A stretch of 64,000 bases of DNA from positions 11,932,194-11,996,193 of the forward strand of contig NC_135552.1 of the NCBI RefSeq assembly GCF_964340395.1. The letters are read 5' to 3'. The notes under the pieces are model-generated. The model was not told where the DNA came from. It saw nothing but the letters and a program-made list of their open reading frames with translations, and did not search any database. Both the position numbers and the translations under genes were made by a program. This document shows, in pieces, positions 1 through 12,412 of the stretch. Every line of letters begins with the position of its first letter. Positions within the stretch are counted from its first letter, which is position 1. The stretch comes from Glandiceps talaboti (Eukaryota > Hemichordata > Enteropneusta > Spengelidae).

Positions 1-552
1 CGAACGAAGTAAAAGATGAATCATGTAAAGTGAGTTGACATAGGTAGGAACCATATTTTTCTCCTACTCTTTGCCGTAGCAGGGCCATCATTCTTCTCCG
101 CTAGATCCAATGATGTTTAGCGTTCAACTTTACACGCAATATAAACGAATGCATGCCATGTTAGTATTAAGTAATGTCGCCATATTTTTGAATTTGTCTT
201 AAGTTTGGCAAAAGTCCTCATAATTTATCTTCTCTTGATTTTAAATATGGGCCAGCAGCACAGGTTTAAATGTACATTATTCTACATTTTAATGGTATTG
301 CCTCGTTCCCAGAACTTGTAGAATAGCAAGACATCCGGTACCCAGATTTGCGGGCTAGCTGACACTGTTCCAACCCTATGATTCAACTAAGATGAAACGT
401 ATAAAGCCAACGGTTTTATTTTCCGTTACATCTTTCTGTGCCTTTATGTTTTCTAATATCATGGTCATGGACTGTAATCAAAGTGGGTAGATCTAATATT
501 CAACTTGCCAATCTCACCAACTGTGAGCCATACACCAAGTAAGTAAATCGAC

Positions 553-880
<328 letters not shown>

Positions 881-1077
881 AGTAACGATTGTTGAATTTC
901 GTGCACAGTTCCTCTTACATATTTTATGTTCAATCAATTAGTGTAACAGACAATAACTAGTAAGTTGTTTTGTAAGCTATATTTGTAATATTTCAACCAA
1001 TGTCCTGGTACACGATATATTTACCTAAAGTGACGTGCATAGGTTACAACCAAACTGATTTACTAATCAGTAATATC

Positions 1078-1474
1078 ACAGGAAGCTCAGGCTCAGTTAG
1101 TTTTGTTTACAAATAAATACAAACAAACAAACAAACAAACAAACAAACAAACAAACATAAACATAAACAAATAAACCGATAAAGATGATGAGTAGATAAA
1201 TAAATGAACAAACAACAACAAACAACCAACAAACAAATACTACCCCCCACCCACCCCCACCCCCAAATAGTCACCATTGGAGATACCCAATAATGGTAAC
1301 TATTTTATGGTGTCAGTATTTGTTTGTTTGTTGTTGTTTATTCATGTATTTATCTACTCATTTATCGGTTTATTTGTTTATGTTTATGTTTTGTTTATTT
1401 ATTTGTTTGTTTGTTTGTTTACTTATTTATTTGTATTTGTAAACAAAACTAACTGAGCCTGGGCTCCCTGTGGT
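1078..1474. repeat. Long inverted repeat (foldback element)
   Basis: The left arm (about 1078-1240) and right arm (about 1316-1474) are near-perfect reverse complements, including the A/C-rich tetranucleotide stretch in the middle of each arm. The loop is about 75 bp and C-rich. This looks like a foldback MITE. No coding capacity. Confidence 0.85.
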
Positions 1475-2039
1475 AGTATACGGCATAAAAGAGAAAACTG
1501 TTCCATCCCAAAGTTAACTTGGTAAACAGACTCACTTCGATTCTACATGCTTTAATTCCAACGATTATACTGTCAATTTTTAATGGTGTTATATATTAGC
1601 CACACTTTTATACCTACTATTGCGAGTAATTATCGAGAAATACCTTTACCTAGGCCCGTTGTCTGAAGGTATTTATCTGGCGCATTTGCCTTCGGTAATG
1701 ATGCGTTTCAAGTGAATGTCTCGAGCTACACAAATACACGTATGACACATTGGGCCCAGTGTTCCCCTGTTTGATCCTGTGAAAAAAAAAGTAGTACATG
1801 TGTTGTGTACCATAACTAATCTTAGAAGTAAGATTATATGAAGAAAATTGGGGCATTAGCGTCAAGGAGTTTTATACATGTAATACGGGAGCGAGTTGAT
1901 AAAGCGTTATGTAAAAAGGTTTTGTGATCCAATGTGAGATTGTATGTGGCTATACCGGTCAATTATCTGGATATCCAAAACAGATTGCTACACATCATGA
2001 CATGTCGCAATACATTACAGTAAAAAAATAGCTAGATAT

Positions 2040-2406
2040 AAGGCCTAATAAAAAAATATGTGGTTCCGATTACGCTCAATTTTAGAATGAATGTAGATTT
2101 TTTATTTTATTTTATTATATATTATTTTTCATGTGTGAGTGTCTAGTTCAGATTTTCCATTGCTTTCCAAATGGTCTCTGTGTTGTTTATTTCTTCCTAT
2201 CAGATGTACATCCAATACAGATTGGACGAACAGTTTTATTTTGTCTTTTTAAGTTGTTGTCAGTTTCCGCATCCACTATTTCTCGTGAGACTTCAAAATT
2301 TTTGAGATTTTTTTTCTCGAATACGTCAAAAAAAGTTTAGGGGCGGCAGTGAAAAGCTAGGTGGGATCGGGTAATCGGAACCAAACAATTGTGTTTTTAG
2401 GCCTAA
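2040..2406. mobile_element. Non-autonomous DNA transposon (MITE), copy 1
   Basis: Both ends carry the inverted motif AGGCCTAA followed, after a short A-rich spacer, by TGGTTCCGATTAC. A second, reverse-oriented copy with the same ends lies at 25489-26626. The interior has no credible protein; a 69-codon open frame inside it is shared by both copies but shows no family hallmark. Confidence 0.75.
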
Positions 2407-2854
2407 ACTAAAACTGAGATGTAACATATTTAAATGTCAGTTGTTTTCTGGCATGCATTGTCGGGGTGACGTGTCTGTTGACAACAATGTCCCATGATGC
2501 CATCCCAGACTTCCATGTCTTTGTATTAATCTTGGAGAGGACAGGATACACAACCGCTGGTATTTCCTTTCAAGCGATGCCCCCCCCCCCGCCCAAGATC
2601 TATGATACTCGTTAATGAACTGTGAATCTGTACATTAACAGTTGGATAATACCGATGTTCGTTTGATTGACAGGTCGGCTGGATTATCCGTTAGAGCCTA
2701 AACCACTGGAAGGCATGGATCTATTACTGAGATAATAATAGATCCATGGGCGAGGCGACAACTGACGACAGTGAGTAATGACCAAGTGATTGACACAAAG
2801 ACATATGATAAAAACACCACTAGCATTTCAATCTCATGTCTTATGTTCTAGTAC

Positions 2855-3200
2855 CATCTTAGCAGTGTAGCCATAGGGATTACTTACTTTGCTTGGATCA
2901 TTCTTTTGTTCTGGGCTAACTTTTAATATAGCTTTGCCAGACAACTTGCCAGCCATTTGTTCACCTAAATCTCAGACCACTAACGAAGTGTAAAAAAAAC
3001 ATTAACTAGGCAGCTTTTTGACACCACTGTGTTTATCCTAATCTGAGCCAGGTCTTTAAAGGCCAAGTTTTGAATATCATATCATTGGAGCCATGAGAAC
3101 TACATATGATTATTCTTTTGTTCTGGACCAACTTTTTCTATAGCTTTGTCAGATAACTGTTTTACCACACCTAATGTTTAATCCTTGAAGTGGGCCTTTA
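2855..3200. repeat. Dispersed repeat, two diverged direct copies
   Basis: Two diverged copies (about 2855-2995 and 3056-3200) share a core around TTCTTTTGTTCTGG. A third copy is at about 4855-5000, and a reverse-complement fragment is at about 51850-51920. It is a degenerate interspersed repeat family of unknown type. Confidence 0.6.
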
Positions 3201-3931
3201 ATAAGTCGATCAAGTGACACGATGTCCAAAAGAAACTTATTCAGAAAGTCAAAATGTATCTGACAATAAACAGCTGTTTTGTATTGTCACGCTCTAGTTT
3301 GTACATTTTTTGTTCAATACATACACACTTACTTGTCTGTGATACATATGGTTTAACCATAGACCCTACATGTGTAGGGTCTATGTGTTTAACAACTGTC
3401 CATGCTCTTCGGCATATGTGATACATACATGTATGTACTTTGGTGGAAACGTTACTTTTATCGCTAGAGAGTTGGAATACAAAGGTGTGAACATGGTTCT
3501 ATCTCAATAATAGATCCATGGTGTGAATGACGTATAGTAGGCCTTTCTTACACCATGGATGTATCACTAATACATCACATTCTCATCGCGTACCACAAAC
3601 CTTATACCTTTTCTTCGCTCTTATGCTCAATGATCACTGCCGATACAAACATATTCCTTGTTTGTGCTGCCGATAAGTTTTCGATCGTCGCTTTCTAAAG
3701 AGTAAAGATCACGCCAGGCAGGGTACAGTCATGTTACCGCGGCAACATCAGAGACAAAAGGTGACGCTAAAACAAAGGAAGCTTTGAAAAGTGTTTGAAA
3801 GGGAGAAAGAAACTAGTACAATAAATACAGGAAAGTGGTAAAGGAGACCACCACTTGTACAGCGCACGCCCGCCACGAAGTACACAATCTACACTAGAAC
3901 TCTACTATAGGAAGAAGTCGAGAGCATCAAT

Positions 3932-4140
3932 ATGCATATGGCGTGTACCTCAGAAATCTACAGTAACGACGAACATATACCGGTGGATGAAAACTCATTT
4001 GGTCATCGTAGAGCTAGTGTAGATGACGACATCAGTAGCACCACTTCATCAACTGACGTTTCACAACAGACAACATGAAGATTTGTCACCTAAAGTTGCC
4101 CACGTCACATACACTTCAGCACGGGAAAGAACATTGACAA
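3932..4140 (+). pseudogene. Frameshifted exon 1 of homeobox copy 1
   Basis: The exon is clearly homologous to exon 1 of the intact copy (12413-12626). Both encode SFGHRRASVDDDISS, and both end at a GTAAGAG donor. Relative to the intact copy it lacks 11 bp near 4066-4078, so the frame from ATG 3932 stops after about 48 codons, and the splice phase no longer matches exon 2. Either this copy has lost its N-terminus, or translation starts at ATG 4450 in exon 2, or the assembly carries an error here. Codons after the deletion still read as a homologous peptide (HEDLSPKVAHV) in the shifted frame, which points to a recent lesion. Confidence 0.65.
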
Positions 4141-4438
4141 GTAAGAGCACATCTTTCTGGGGGGGGGGGGGGCACAATTATGTCGCATAAACAGTCCATT
4201 TCGCTTTCCTTTAATACTGGGGTCTAAAATCACATACCATTTAGTACTAATTATTAGAGACCCTGTGGAGGTTTTAATTTAAATTTAGGAAAGTGTACTA
4301 ATAGTGCGGGTGTTGTGTAAGTTTTCCTAATATGAAACATTATTGAAACTGTTTGGCTGTAACATGATGAAAATATTTTCTCAATATATCTCTGATATCC
4401 GGTAGTATTTTTTTAATATGCGATTATTTTCCCTACAG

Positions 4439-5339
4439 ATCATCCAGATATGACGCCTTCCTTGAAAGTACGAAGAGGACGTCACGTGACCGAGACTTTA
4501 TGCAGGAGTGTACTGACAAGGCGTAAAGCACCTGATTTCAACATCGTTCAGGTACATGCAATGGAAGAGGTATTCACCAAGCAAACTAAATATCCTAGCA
4601 GTCGACTTCGTGAAGAACTTTCAGAACTGATAGATCTCCCTGAACACACCATATCGGTAAGTCTCGGCATGGTCTCGGTGTTATCACGCTGTACCATTAA
4701 CTCAGTGCATGGAGGTAGGAATGATCTCCGTGCTCAGTGTATGCTAAAAACTTGCTAACAAATCCCTGACCAGTAAAGAAGATACTACAAATTAAGGCGA
4801 GACACGTTAAAAATAAAAGTGTGTATGGATATTGAGTTTGTAAAGGCCCATGATTCAATCCCAGGTTCTCGCATTAGTGTTATCAGTGGAGCCATAAGGA
4901 TTACATAGAATCACTCTTTTGCTCTGGACCAACATTTTCTAAACCTTTGCCAAGCAACAATTATTCACATCTAAATGTTGACCCTTTAAACGCTTCTCTC
5001 AATAATAGATCCATGGTTAGACATTAGGTATTAGTGTGCCACTGCAGTTGGGTTATGATGTAATTCATTGATGTACTTGGTACCACAGACGAGGGAACCT
5101 TTCCTTCTCCCTGCCTACTCTGGTATTAGTGATCAATGGTACTACAGTATATTAGTCACTATTTTGTGCAAGATACCCACGAGGGGTGTTGTCTTTTACT
5201 GTAATAATATATCAACTTTAATCTATGTCTTTCTTTTCTCTGACAGGCTTGGTTTTGGAATCGCCGTATTCGTCATCATCACCATCATGTGTTCAACTTG
5301 CTGTCGTTCGCCGAACGCACTCCACAAACACTTTCGTAA
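4439..5339 (+). CDS. Divergent homeobox gene, copy 1 (homeodomain exons)
   Basis: Exon 2 is 4439-4656 (acceptor CCCTACAG, donor GTAAGT) and exon 3 is 5247-5339. From ATG 4450 the two join in frame to a 99-residue protein. The homeodomain shows helix 1 FNIVQVHAMEEVF, then KYPSSRLREEL, and recognition helix AWFWNRRIR. It therefore keeps Trp48, Phe49, Asn51 and Arg53, but has Trp at position 50 and one extra residue in the loop between helices 1 and 2. The domain is followed by five histidines and a short tail ending in TAA. Homeodomains bind DNA and regulate transcription; the class here is uncertain (distantly PRD-like). Exon 1 is frameshifted, so this copy may be a truncated gene or a pseudogene. 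AATAAA lies at 5632. Confidence 0.65.
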
Positions 5340-5631
5340 AGGCCTACCACAAACAAGAAAGAAACCACTTCCTTGTCTGTGGGCCTATTAAGTTCCTACA
5401 GTCGTTGCACCAATCTGTAACTTGCTCCATAGACACTCCGCGTTTGGTGGACGGTCTGTGCTTGCTCCGAGAAGCTCACTGGTGATTGACAGTTGAACGT
5501 TTTGTGTATTGTGGTTACATTGAGTTATTATACAATGACAGTATATGTCAATCATGATGTCATAGTTTATCACATTTTACATTGTGTAAGTAAGTTGTAA
5601 TTTACCTTATAAGTCGCCTGATTGGTTTATA

Positions 5632-5637
5632 AATAAA
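5632..5637 (+). promoter_or_regulatory. Poly(A) signal AATAAA, homeobox copy 1
   Basis: Canonical AATAAA about 290 bp after the stop codon at 5339, preceded by a gene-free stretch consistent with a 3' UTR. Confidence 0.5.
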
Positions 5638-8405
5638 GCATAATTCATAATGTAGTATATTGTGTGTGCTGTCATTTGTATTACTAGTTTGTGAGATAGT
5701 GTGATCGGAGAAGGGCAAGTGCGAAATTCTATCTCTGAGAAAATTAAATAACTAATGTCAATAAAACTACTACCACGGAAATCAAACTATAGGCAAACTA
5801 AGATAGATACGAAACTATTGATTACACAACTTTTGGGGGATAGCAGCTTCTTGGGTTTGTAGATATATTCACCCTGTAATCAAGAGAGTGTACACTCTGG
5901 ATGAGGTTGTTGAATGTGTAGCCACATGAGATATACTCAGTATCAGAGATGTCGCCCTACTGTGTGTGTAATTACATCACCATCCATTGATAGCTTATAT
6001 TATAGAGCCTCAACAATACTAGTCAATCTTAGTTTGATGAGAGCGTGGTCTCCATAGTAGTAACATGGAAAAACACAAGGAATCGTAAATTTAAAGTAAT
6101 TTCAGAATTCATACATCATATAACCAACACTAAGTTATAACCAATATAGACGGTGCGACCTAAGGGAACGAGTAAAACTTGTGGTGGGGTTGAGGAGAAA
6201 ATGGAGAGGGGCGCCACAAGATTGAAAATTCTAATGGCCTGAAAGTTGGGTTTGAAATATTTTTATCTTGATTTGTAACACTTTGGAAATCATTCCCAAA
6301 ATGTATGTTTAGTGTACGAAGGGGAGATGATTTTTTTTATAACAACCCCCCCCCCCCCGCAAATTCTGGGTGATTATAGCCATCTATGTGCCTCTGTTGG
6401 TAAAAATATGGACAAAGAATTTAACATGTGGAGAATCAGTATCCAAGGCACTGCTATCACCCAGCTGTGTAATCGATCTGCCACATGTAAAAATAAAAGT
6501 TGTAGTCTATGTCTGCTTTAGTTTGCCCACATGGTTTGCCTATAGCTTGATTTCCATGGTAGTAGACGTAGTAACAGTATGTGATGTTTCGGTTGAATAA
6601 GCTAGGCCACAGTACTCAACAGATGAACCGTTCGTTTCAGGATTTTCTTTTCGCCAGTTACTTACATATATCGTTAATATCGCTGACAAAGCGTACGGTT
6701 GATCTGACGGGAAAACTAATGAGTAATTTTAGCAGTTCGTTGTCACTGCTCAGCAGACTCCCATACCACAAATGGGTTGACTATATACAAAGGCGTACTG
6801 GTATTTGAAATCAGGCATTATGGGTCGGCACTTTCAAGTTTATGCATCATTGTCATTGTTTTACTAAATGAACACCTTGGCAAATGGTAGAGTTTAGAGA
6901 GAGTCAAAATCCAGTTATGTGTTGATATACGATAATTAACTGTGAATCTGTACATTAGCACTTGAACAATACCGATATTCGTTTGATTGACAGGTCGGTT
7001 GGATGATCAGTGAGAGTAGAGAAAGGCCGCCCTCTATCTAATGAGATGATCAATTAAGGTCTCACAACAAGGTGAGAGTGCAAGACATTCATTTCTTCTG
7101 AGATTTCCTGTATGTGCTGATAACTGACCATAGTCTCATTGTCACACTCACCGACACAGCTCGTAATAAAGACGCCACCCCGACTGACAATGTTACAATG
7201 TTCCTTACCTTCACTTATCCATAATTTAAGGATCACAATGTGACTTCAAAATGATGCATGATGGTCATAGAAGTATAAGGGTAGAATCGTGTATTCATTT
7301 ACCAGTATTTTTAAACATGCATGTTACTGTAACGCTTATACCCAGCGTACCCTGTTTCCTAAATGTAGGTTCTTAACATCCATTGTCAAAACTGTGTAAC
7401 TATGAGACAACATATATGGACATTGCTGGTAATAAATTGTGATATTTGACAGACAATGAAAGTAGCATTACTTCCATCTCCCTGGGCTAACTCTACAACA
7501 TAGATATATATTTGAAGTCAAACTAGAAAGTTCGGGTTATCCCCTAGCTTAATATTGATTTGTATCGCTTTCATTCGATGTGCAATTTCTACCATAGCAT
7601 TGACGATGGGGAGATGCAATGTCTATGGTTCTACGTATTTCTCCATAAGTGGGTTATACTTCCATGGTTCTAAGTATTTCCTCATTTATTATGGAAAACA
7701 CCTTAGGTGTCGCAGGTGATTCAAAGACGAAGTAACAATAGATCCTCGGGCCCGGGTGTGAACACGGAGGTAATAGGTGGGATACCTCAACGGTATGTAC
7801 ATGGCGATACCGCCATGGTGTGAATGACGCATTTTATACGGTGAAGATCAATGAATTATGCGGTAAGCGGACTGAGGTTGATCAAAGGACCAAGGAGAAG
7901 GCGGCTCACCGACTAAAAGAGAGAAGACCATTAACACCTAATTTAGTCAAAATCGAACATTTGTGTAATCATGGCGTGGTATAAGGAGAGATCTCATATG
8001 GCTAACGTGAAAAGAGCTTACTGAAAATCTTTTGTACCTGTCATCTTAATCAGAAACTGAAACCGTACATTTCAAAATATTTTCAAAATTCAACCATGTT
8101 TTAAATACTGGTTTACATAACACAGACCCTGGTACAGACACTTTATGACTATGGTGTATGATTTGCAAGATGTATGCGATGGTTTTTTTTTTTTTAAAAA
8201 AACTACCGGTAATTTCTTATCATCCCGCTTAAATCAAGTATAAGGTGGAGATTAATCTGGTCTGTTATCGCCAAGAAAGTTTTTTTTTATTCACGGACTT
8301 AGAGGGGTTTAAATTATAAATGAGCAAACTACTACTGGCGACTTTGAATATATATATATAAGCTTATATATATATAGTTTTGGTAGTACTGGAACTCTTT
8401 CTTGG

Positions 8406-8446
8406 GTGTAACTCGGAGTTTCACGCATATTGCGATCATCAGACAT
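8406..8446 (-). ncRNA. Candidate hammerhead ribozyme (minus arm)
   Basis: The reverse strand of the left hairpin arm has the same core (CTGATGA at 8442-8436, GAAAC at 8422-8418) with a better stem II, CGC pairing with GCG, and the same minimal stem III. Stem I is only about three pairs. It is the mirror partner of the plus-strand motif. Confidence 0.4.
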
Positions 8447-8450
8447 CTGA

Positions 8451-8491
8451 GTGTCTGATGATCGCATTATACGTGAAACTCCGAGTTACAC
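8451..8491 (+). ncRNA. Candidate type I hammerhead ribozyme (plus arm)
   Basis: Core CTGATGA (8455-8461) and GAAA (8475-8478) are present. Stem I is GTGT (8451-8454) pairing with ACAC (8488-8491). Stem III is ACTC/GAGT with a one-base loop, the minimal form known from Penelope-like hammerheads that act as dimers. The predicted cleavage site follows T8487. Stem II is weak in this arm (CG/CG), so activity is doubtful. Confidence 0.45.
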
Positions 8492-8554
8492 CCAAGAAAG
8501 AGTTCCAGTACTACCAAAACTATTACGCTCTGCCACTGCGGTATAGAGCACTGT

Positions 8555-8578
8555 CTTAGCAGATTGATACTCACCGAG

Positions 8579-8640
<62 letters not shown>

Positions 8641-8664
8641 CTTGGTGAGTATCAATCTGCTAAG

Positions 8665-8732
<68 letters not shown>
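8555..8732. repeat. Inverted repeat with TA arrays
   Basis: Arms 8555-8580 and 8639-8664 are reverse complements around a (TA)n loop (8581-8638). A second (TA)n array follows at about 8667-8732. Part of the same insertion as the neighbouring hairpin. Confidence 0.85.
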
Positions 8733-8734
<2 letters not shown>

Positions 8735-8786
8735 AAAAGATATGCCACCAGTAAATCGAAGAAAAAACAGACTAGTATTCGTCATA

Positions 8787-9208
8787 CCACAGGGGCAGCG
8801 AGCATGTAACTGATTGATTGATCGATCGATCGGTTGATTTATTGATTGATTGATTTATTATTTGGTTGAATAATTGATCGATTGAATAATCAATTTTTGT
8901 GGTGCAATATAACTTATTTTGTGTGTGATATTGATCAATTCATTCAGTGAATTAAAAACTATTTCTTTTTCTTTCCCTGGTTACTTTGCACTCAGCTGTA
9001 TCTCAGACCACTAAAAGTCTGAGGCTGTATGTAATTCTCTCTTTTCTTTATTTATTAAATAAAGACGCCTTGTCCATTCTTCTCCGCTTTTCTAAATTAA
9101 AACACTCCTAATATTATAATTGGCAAGAGATCACTTACACTAACAGTTTGCTTTATCTCTCATCTGCTGGGAGATTATCACACTGGACAAACATTCGACC
9201 CCCTGTGG
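8787..9208. mobile_element. 422-bp MITE with 5-bp TSD
   Basis: Termini CCACAGGGG and CCCCTGTGG form inverted repeats, flanked by the target duplication TCATA (8782-8786 and 9209-9213). The orthologous position in duplicate unit B (near 11690) has a single uninterrupted TCATA, an empty site. No transposase is encoded, so this is a non-autonomous element. Confidence 0.85.
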
Positions 9209-9257
9209 TCATACAGACGACGCGAAAACGAAAATATATGCAACCTCCAAACCGAAG

Positions 9258-11733
9258 TACCTCTGGATGAGGTTGTTGAATGTGTAGCCACATGAGATAT
9301 ACTCAGAGATGTCGCCCTACTGTGTGTGTAATTACATCACCATCCAGTGATAGCATATATTATAGAGCCTCAAGGGTCTTTGCTTATATCAACAATACTA
9401 GTCAATCTTAGTTTGATGATAGCGCGGTCTCCATAGTAGTAACATGGAAAAACACAAGGAATCGTAAATCTAAAGTAAGTTCAGAATGCATACATCATAT
9501 AACCAATATAGACGGTGCGACCTAAGGGAACGAGTAAAAATTGTGGTGGGGTTGAGGAGAAAATGGAGAGGGGCGCAACAAAAAAATTGGAAATCATTCC
9601 CAAAATGTATGTTTAGTGTACGCAGGGGAGAGGACTTTTTGCTAACAACCCCCCCCCCCCCCCCCCCATCGCAAATTCTGGTTGATTACTGGGTGATTAT
9701 AGCCACCTATGTGCCTCTGTTGACAAAAATATGGACAAAGGGTTTAACATGTAGAGAATCAGTATCCAAGGCATTGCTATCACCCAGCTGTGTAATCGAT
9801 CTACCACATGTAAAAATAAAAGTTGTAGTTTATGTCTGTTTTAGTTTGCATATAGCTTTATTTCCATCCTAGTAGACGTAGTAACAGTATGTGATGTTTC
9901 GGTTGTATAAGCTAGGCCGCAATACTCAACAGATGAACCGTTCGTTTCAGGATTTTGTTTTCGCCAGTTACTTACATATCTGGTTAATTAATGCTGACAA
10001 AGCGTACGGATGATCTGACGGGAAAACTGATGTGTAATTTTAGCAGTCCGTTGTCACTGCTCAGCAGACTCCCACACCACTAATAGATTGACTATATACA
10101 AAGGCGTACTAGTATTTGGAATCAGGCATTATGGATCGGCACTTTCAAGTTTATGCATCATTGTCATTGTTTTACTAAATGAACACCTTGGCAAATGGTA
10201 GAGTTTAGAGAATCCAGTTATGTGTTGATATACGATAATTAACTGTGAATCTGTACATTAGCACTTGAACAATACTGATGTTCGTTTGATTGACAGGTCG
10301 GTTGGACGATCAGTGAGATTAGAGAAAGGCCGCCCTCCATCTAATGAGATGATCAATTAAGGTCTCACAACAAAGTGAGAGTGCAAGTCATTCATTTCTT
10401 CTGAGATTTCCTGTATGTGCTGATAACTGACCATAGTCTCATTGTCACACTCACCGACACAGCTCGTAATAAAGACGCCACCCCGACTGACAATGTTACA
10501 ATGTTACTTACCTTCCCTTATCCATAGATTAAGGATCACAATGTGACTTCAAAATGACGCATAATGGTCCTTGAAATATAAGGGTAGAATCGTGTATTCA
10601 TTTACTAGTATTTTTAAACATGCATGTTACTGTCACGCTTATACCAGTGTACCTGGTTCCTAAATATAGGTTCTTAACATCCATTGTCAAAACTGTGTAA
10701 CTATGAGACAACATATGGACATTGCTGGCAATAAATTGTAATATTTGACAGACCATGAAAATGGCATTACTTCCATCTCCGTGGGCTAACTCTACAACAT
10801 AGATATATATTTGAAGTCAAACTAGAAAGTTCGGGTTATCCCCTAGCTTAATATTGATTTGTATCGCTTTCATTCGATGTGCAATTTCTACCATAGCATT
10901 GACGATGGGGAGATGCAATGTCTATGGTACTACGTATTTCTCCATAAGTGGGTTATACTTCCATGGTTCTAAGTATTTCCTCATTTATTATGGAAAACAC
11001 CTTAGGTGTCGCAGGTGATTCAAAGACGAAGTATCAATAGATCCTTGGGCCCGGGTGTGAACATGGAGGTATTAGGTGGAATACCTCCACGGTATGGCGA
11101 TACCGCCATGGTGTGAATGACGCATTTTATACGGTGAAGATCAATGAATTATGCGGTAAGCGGACTGAGGTTGATCAAAGGACCAAGGGGAAGGCGGCTC
11201 ACCGACTAAATGAGAGAATGACCATTAACACTTAATTTAGTCAAAATCGAACATTTGTGTAATCATGGCGTGGTATAAGGAGAGATCTCATATGGCTAAC
11301 GTGAAAAGAGCTTACTGAAAATCTTTTGTACCTGTCATCTTAATCAGAAACTGAAACCGTACATTTCCATATATTTTCAAAATTCAACCATGTTTTAAAT
11401 ACTGGTTTACATAACACAGACCCTGATACAGACACTTTATGACTATGGTGTATGATTTGCAAGATGTATGCGATGTTTAAAAAAAAAAAAACTACCGGTA
11501 ATTTCTTATCATCCCGCTTAAATCAAGTATAAGGTGGAGATTAATCTGGTCTGTTATCGCCAAGAAAGTTTTTTTTTATTCACGGACTTAGAGGGGTTTA
11601 AATAATAGATGAGCAAACTACTACTGACGACTTTCACAATATATATATATACAATAAATCGAAGAAAAAACAGACTAGTATTCGTCATACAGATGACGCG
11701 AAAACGAAAATATATGCAACCTCCAAACGGAAG
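9258..11733. repeat. Tandem duplication, unit B
   Basis: Directly abuts unit A in the same orientation and preserves the empty site of the MITE that interrupts unit A. A fragment of the same ancestral unit (near 2606-2700, around TTCGTTTGATTGACAGGTCGG) lies left of homeobox copy 1, suggesting the duplicated block once included flanks of the homeobox genes. No coding exon is supported. Confidence 0.85.
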
Positions 11734-12412
11734 AAAAATCAGATAAAATCCGTCGTATCCATGGAAATACCATGTACAGAAATATGAGTTCAGCTTAGTA
11801 CAGTCCCGCTACCACGTGACGAGTATAAATCAAAAGAAGGTAGATTGAAAAACCTACCCAGAAAGTCAAAAATACGTTCTCAACTATGTACAGCTGTAGT
11901 TTGTGCCTTTTGTTCAAACATAGACTCTGGACATTACATGTGATTCAAATTTGTCGATCACCTAAAATAATGGTTTCGGCATATATGATAGATGCATATT
12001 TGGTGGAAAAGTTACTTTGCAGTCGTAAAGAGCTGCGATACAAAAGTGTGAATGCGTCAGGCCTTTCCTACACCGTCCTATATTAATCGCGTGCCGCCAA
12101 ACCTTTTCCCTATTCATCTCTCTTTTACACTACCAAAGACAAGTTACTTGTCTGTGACACTACTGCCCACTGATCGCCGCCGATCACAAGTTTTCGATTG
12201 TCGCTTTCGAAAAGACAAAGGTCACGCGAAAGTACGACAATGTTACCTCGGCAACATCAGAGAGAAATGGTGATGCTGAAACAAAAGAAACTTTTGAAAG
12301 GGAGAAAGATACGAGTACAATAAATACAGAGAAAGAAGTAAGAGATGGCCACTTGCACAGAGTACGCCACAAGGTACACAAGATACAGTAAGCTATAGTC
12401 CACAACATCAAG

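Larger units (their letters stand above)
8377..8520. repeat. Perfect-arm hairpin element
   Basis: Arms 8377-8445 and 8452-8520 (69 bp each, only a few mismatches) are separated by a 6-base loop. Each arm carries a hammerhead-like core (CTGATGA ... GAAAC), in opposite orientations. The hairpin sits beside TA arrays and is absent from duplicate unit B, so it was inserted after the duplication or lost from unit B. Confidence 0.85.
5891..9257. repeat. Tandem duplication, unit A
   Basis: This unit runs from the motif CTCTGGATGAGGTTG near 5894 to the start of the same motif near 9258. It is highly similar over its length to unit B (9258-11733). It is longer because it contains two insertions missing from unit B: a hairpin/TA element (about 8350-8735) and a 422-bp MITE (8787-9208). 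Between the insertions the two units can be aligned almost base for base. Open frames in it (for example 7054-7236 minus) recur in unit B but show no recognisable family. Confidence 0.85.

Noticed and set aside
7054-7236. 60-residue minus-strand frame that recurs in unit B (about 10370-10540)
   Set aside because: Recurrence is explained by the recent tandem duplication. No family hallmark, no paired exon and no conservation test is possible here.
9486-9872. 128-residue plus-strand frame in unit B
   Set aside because: It contains a homopolymer C run and is broken differently in unit A, so it is not conserved as a protein.
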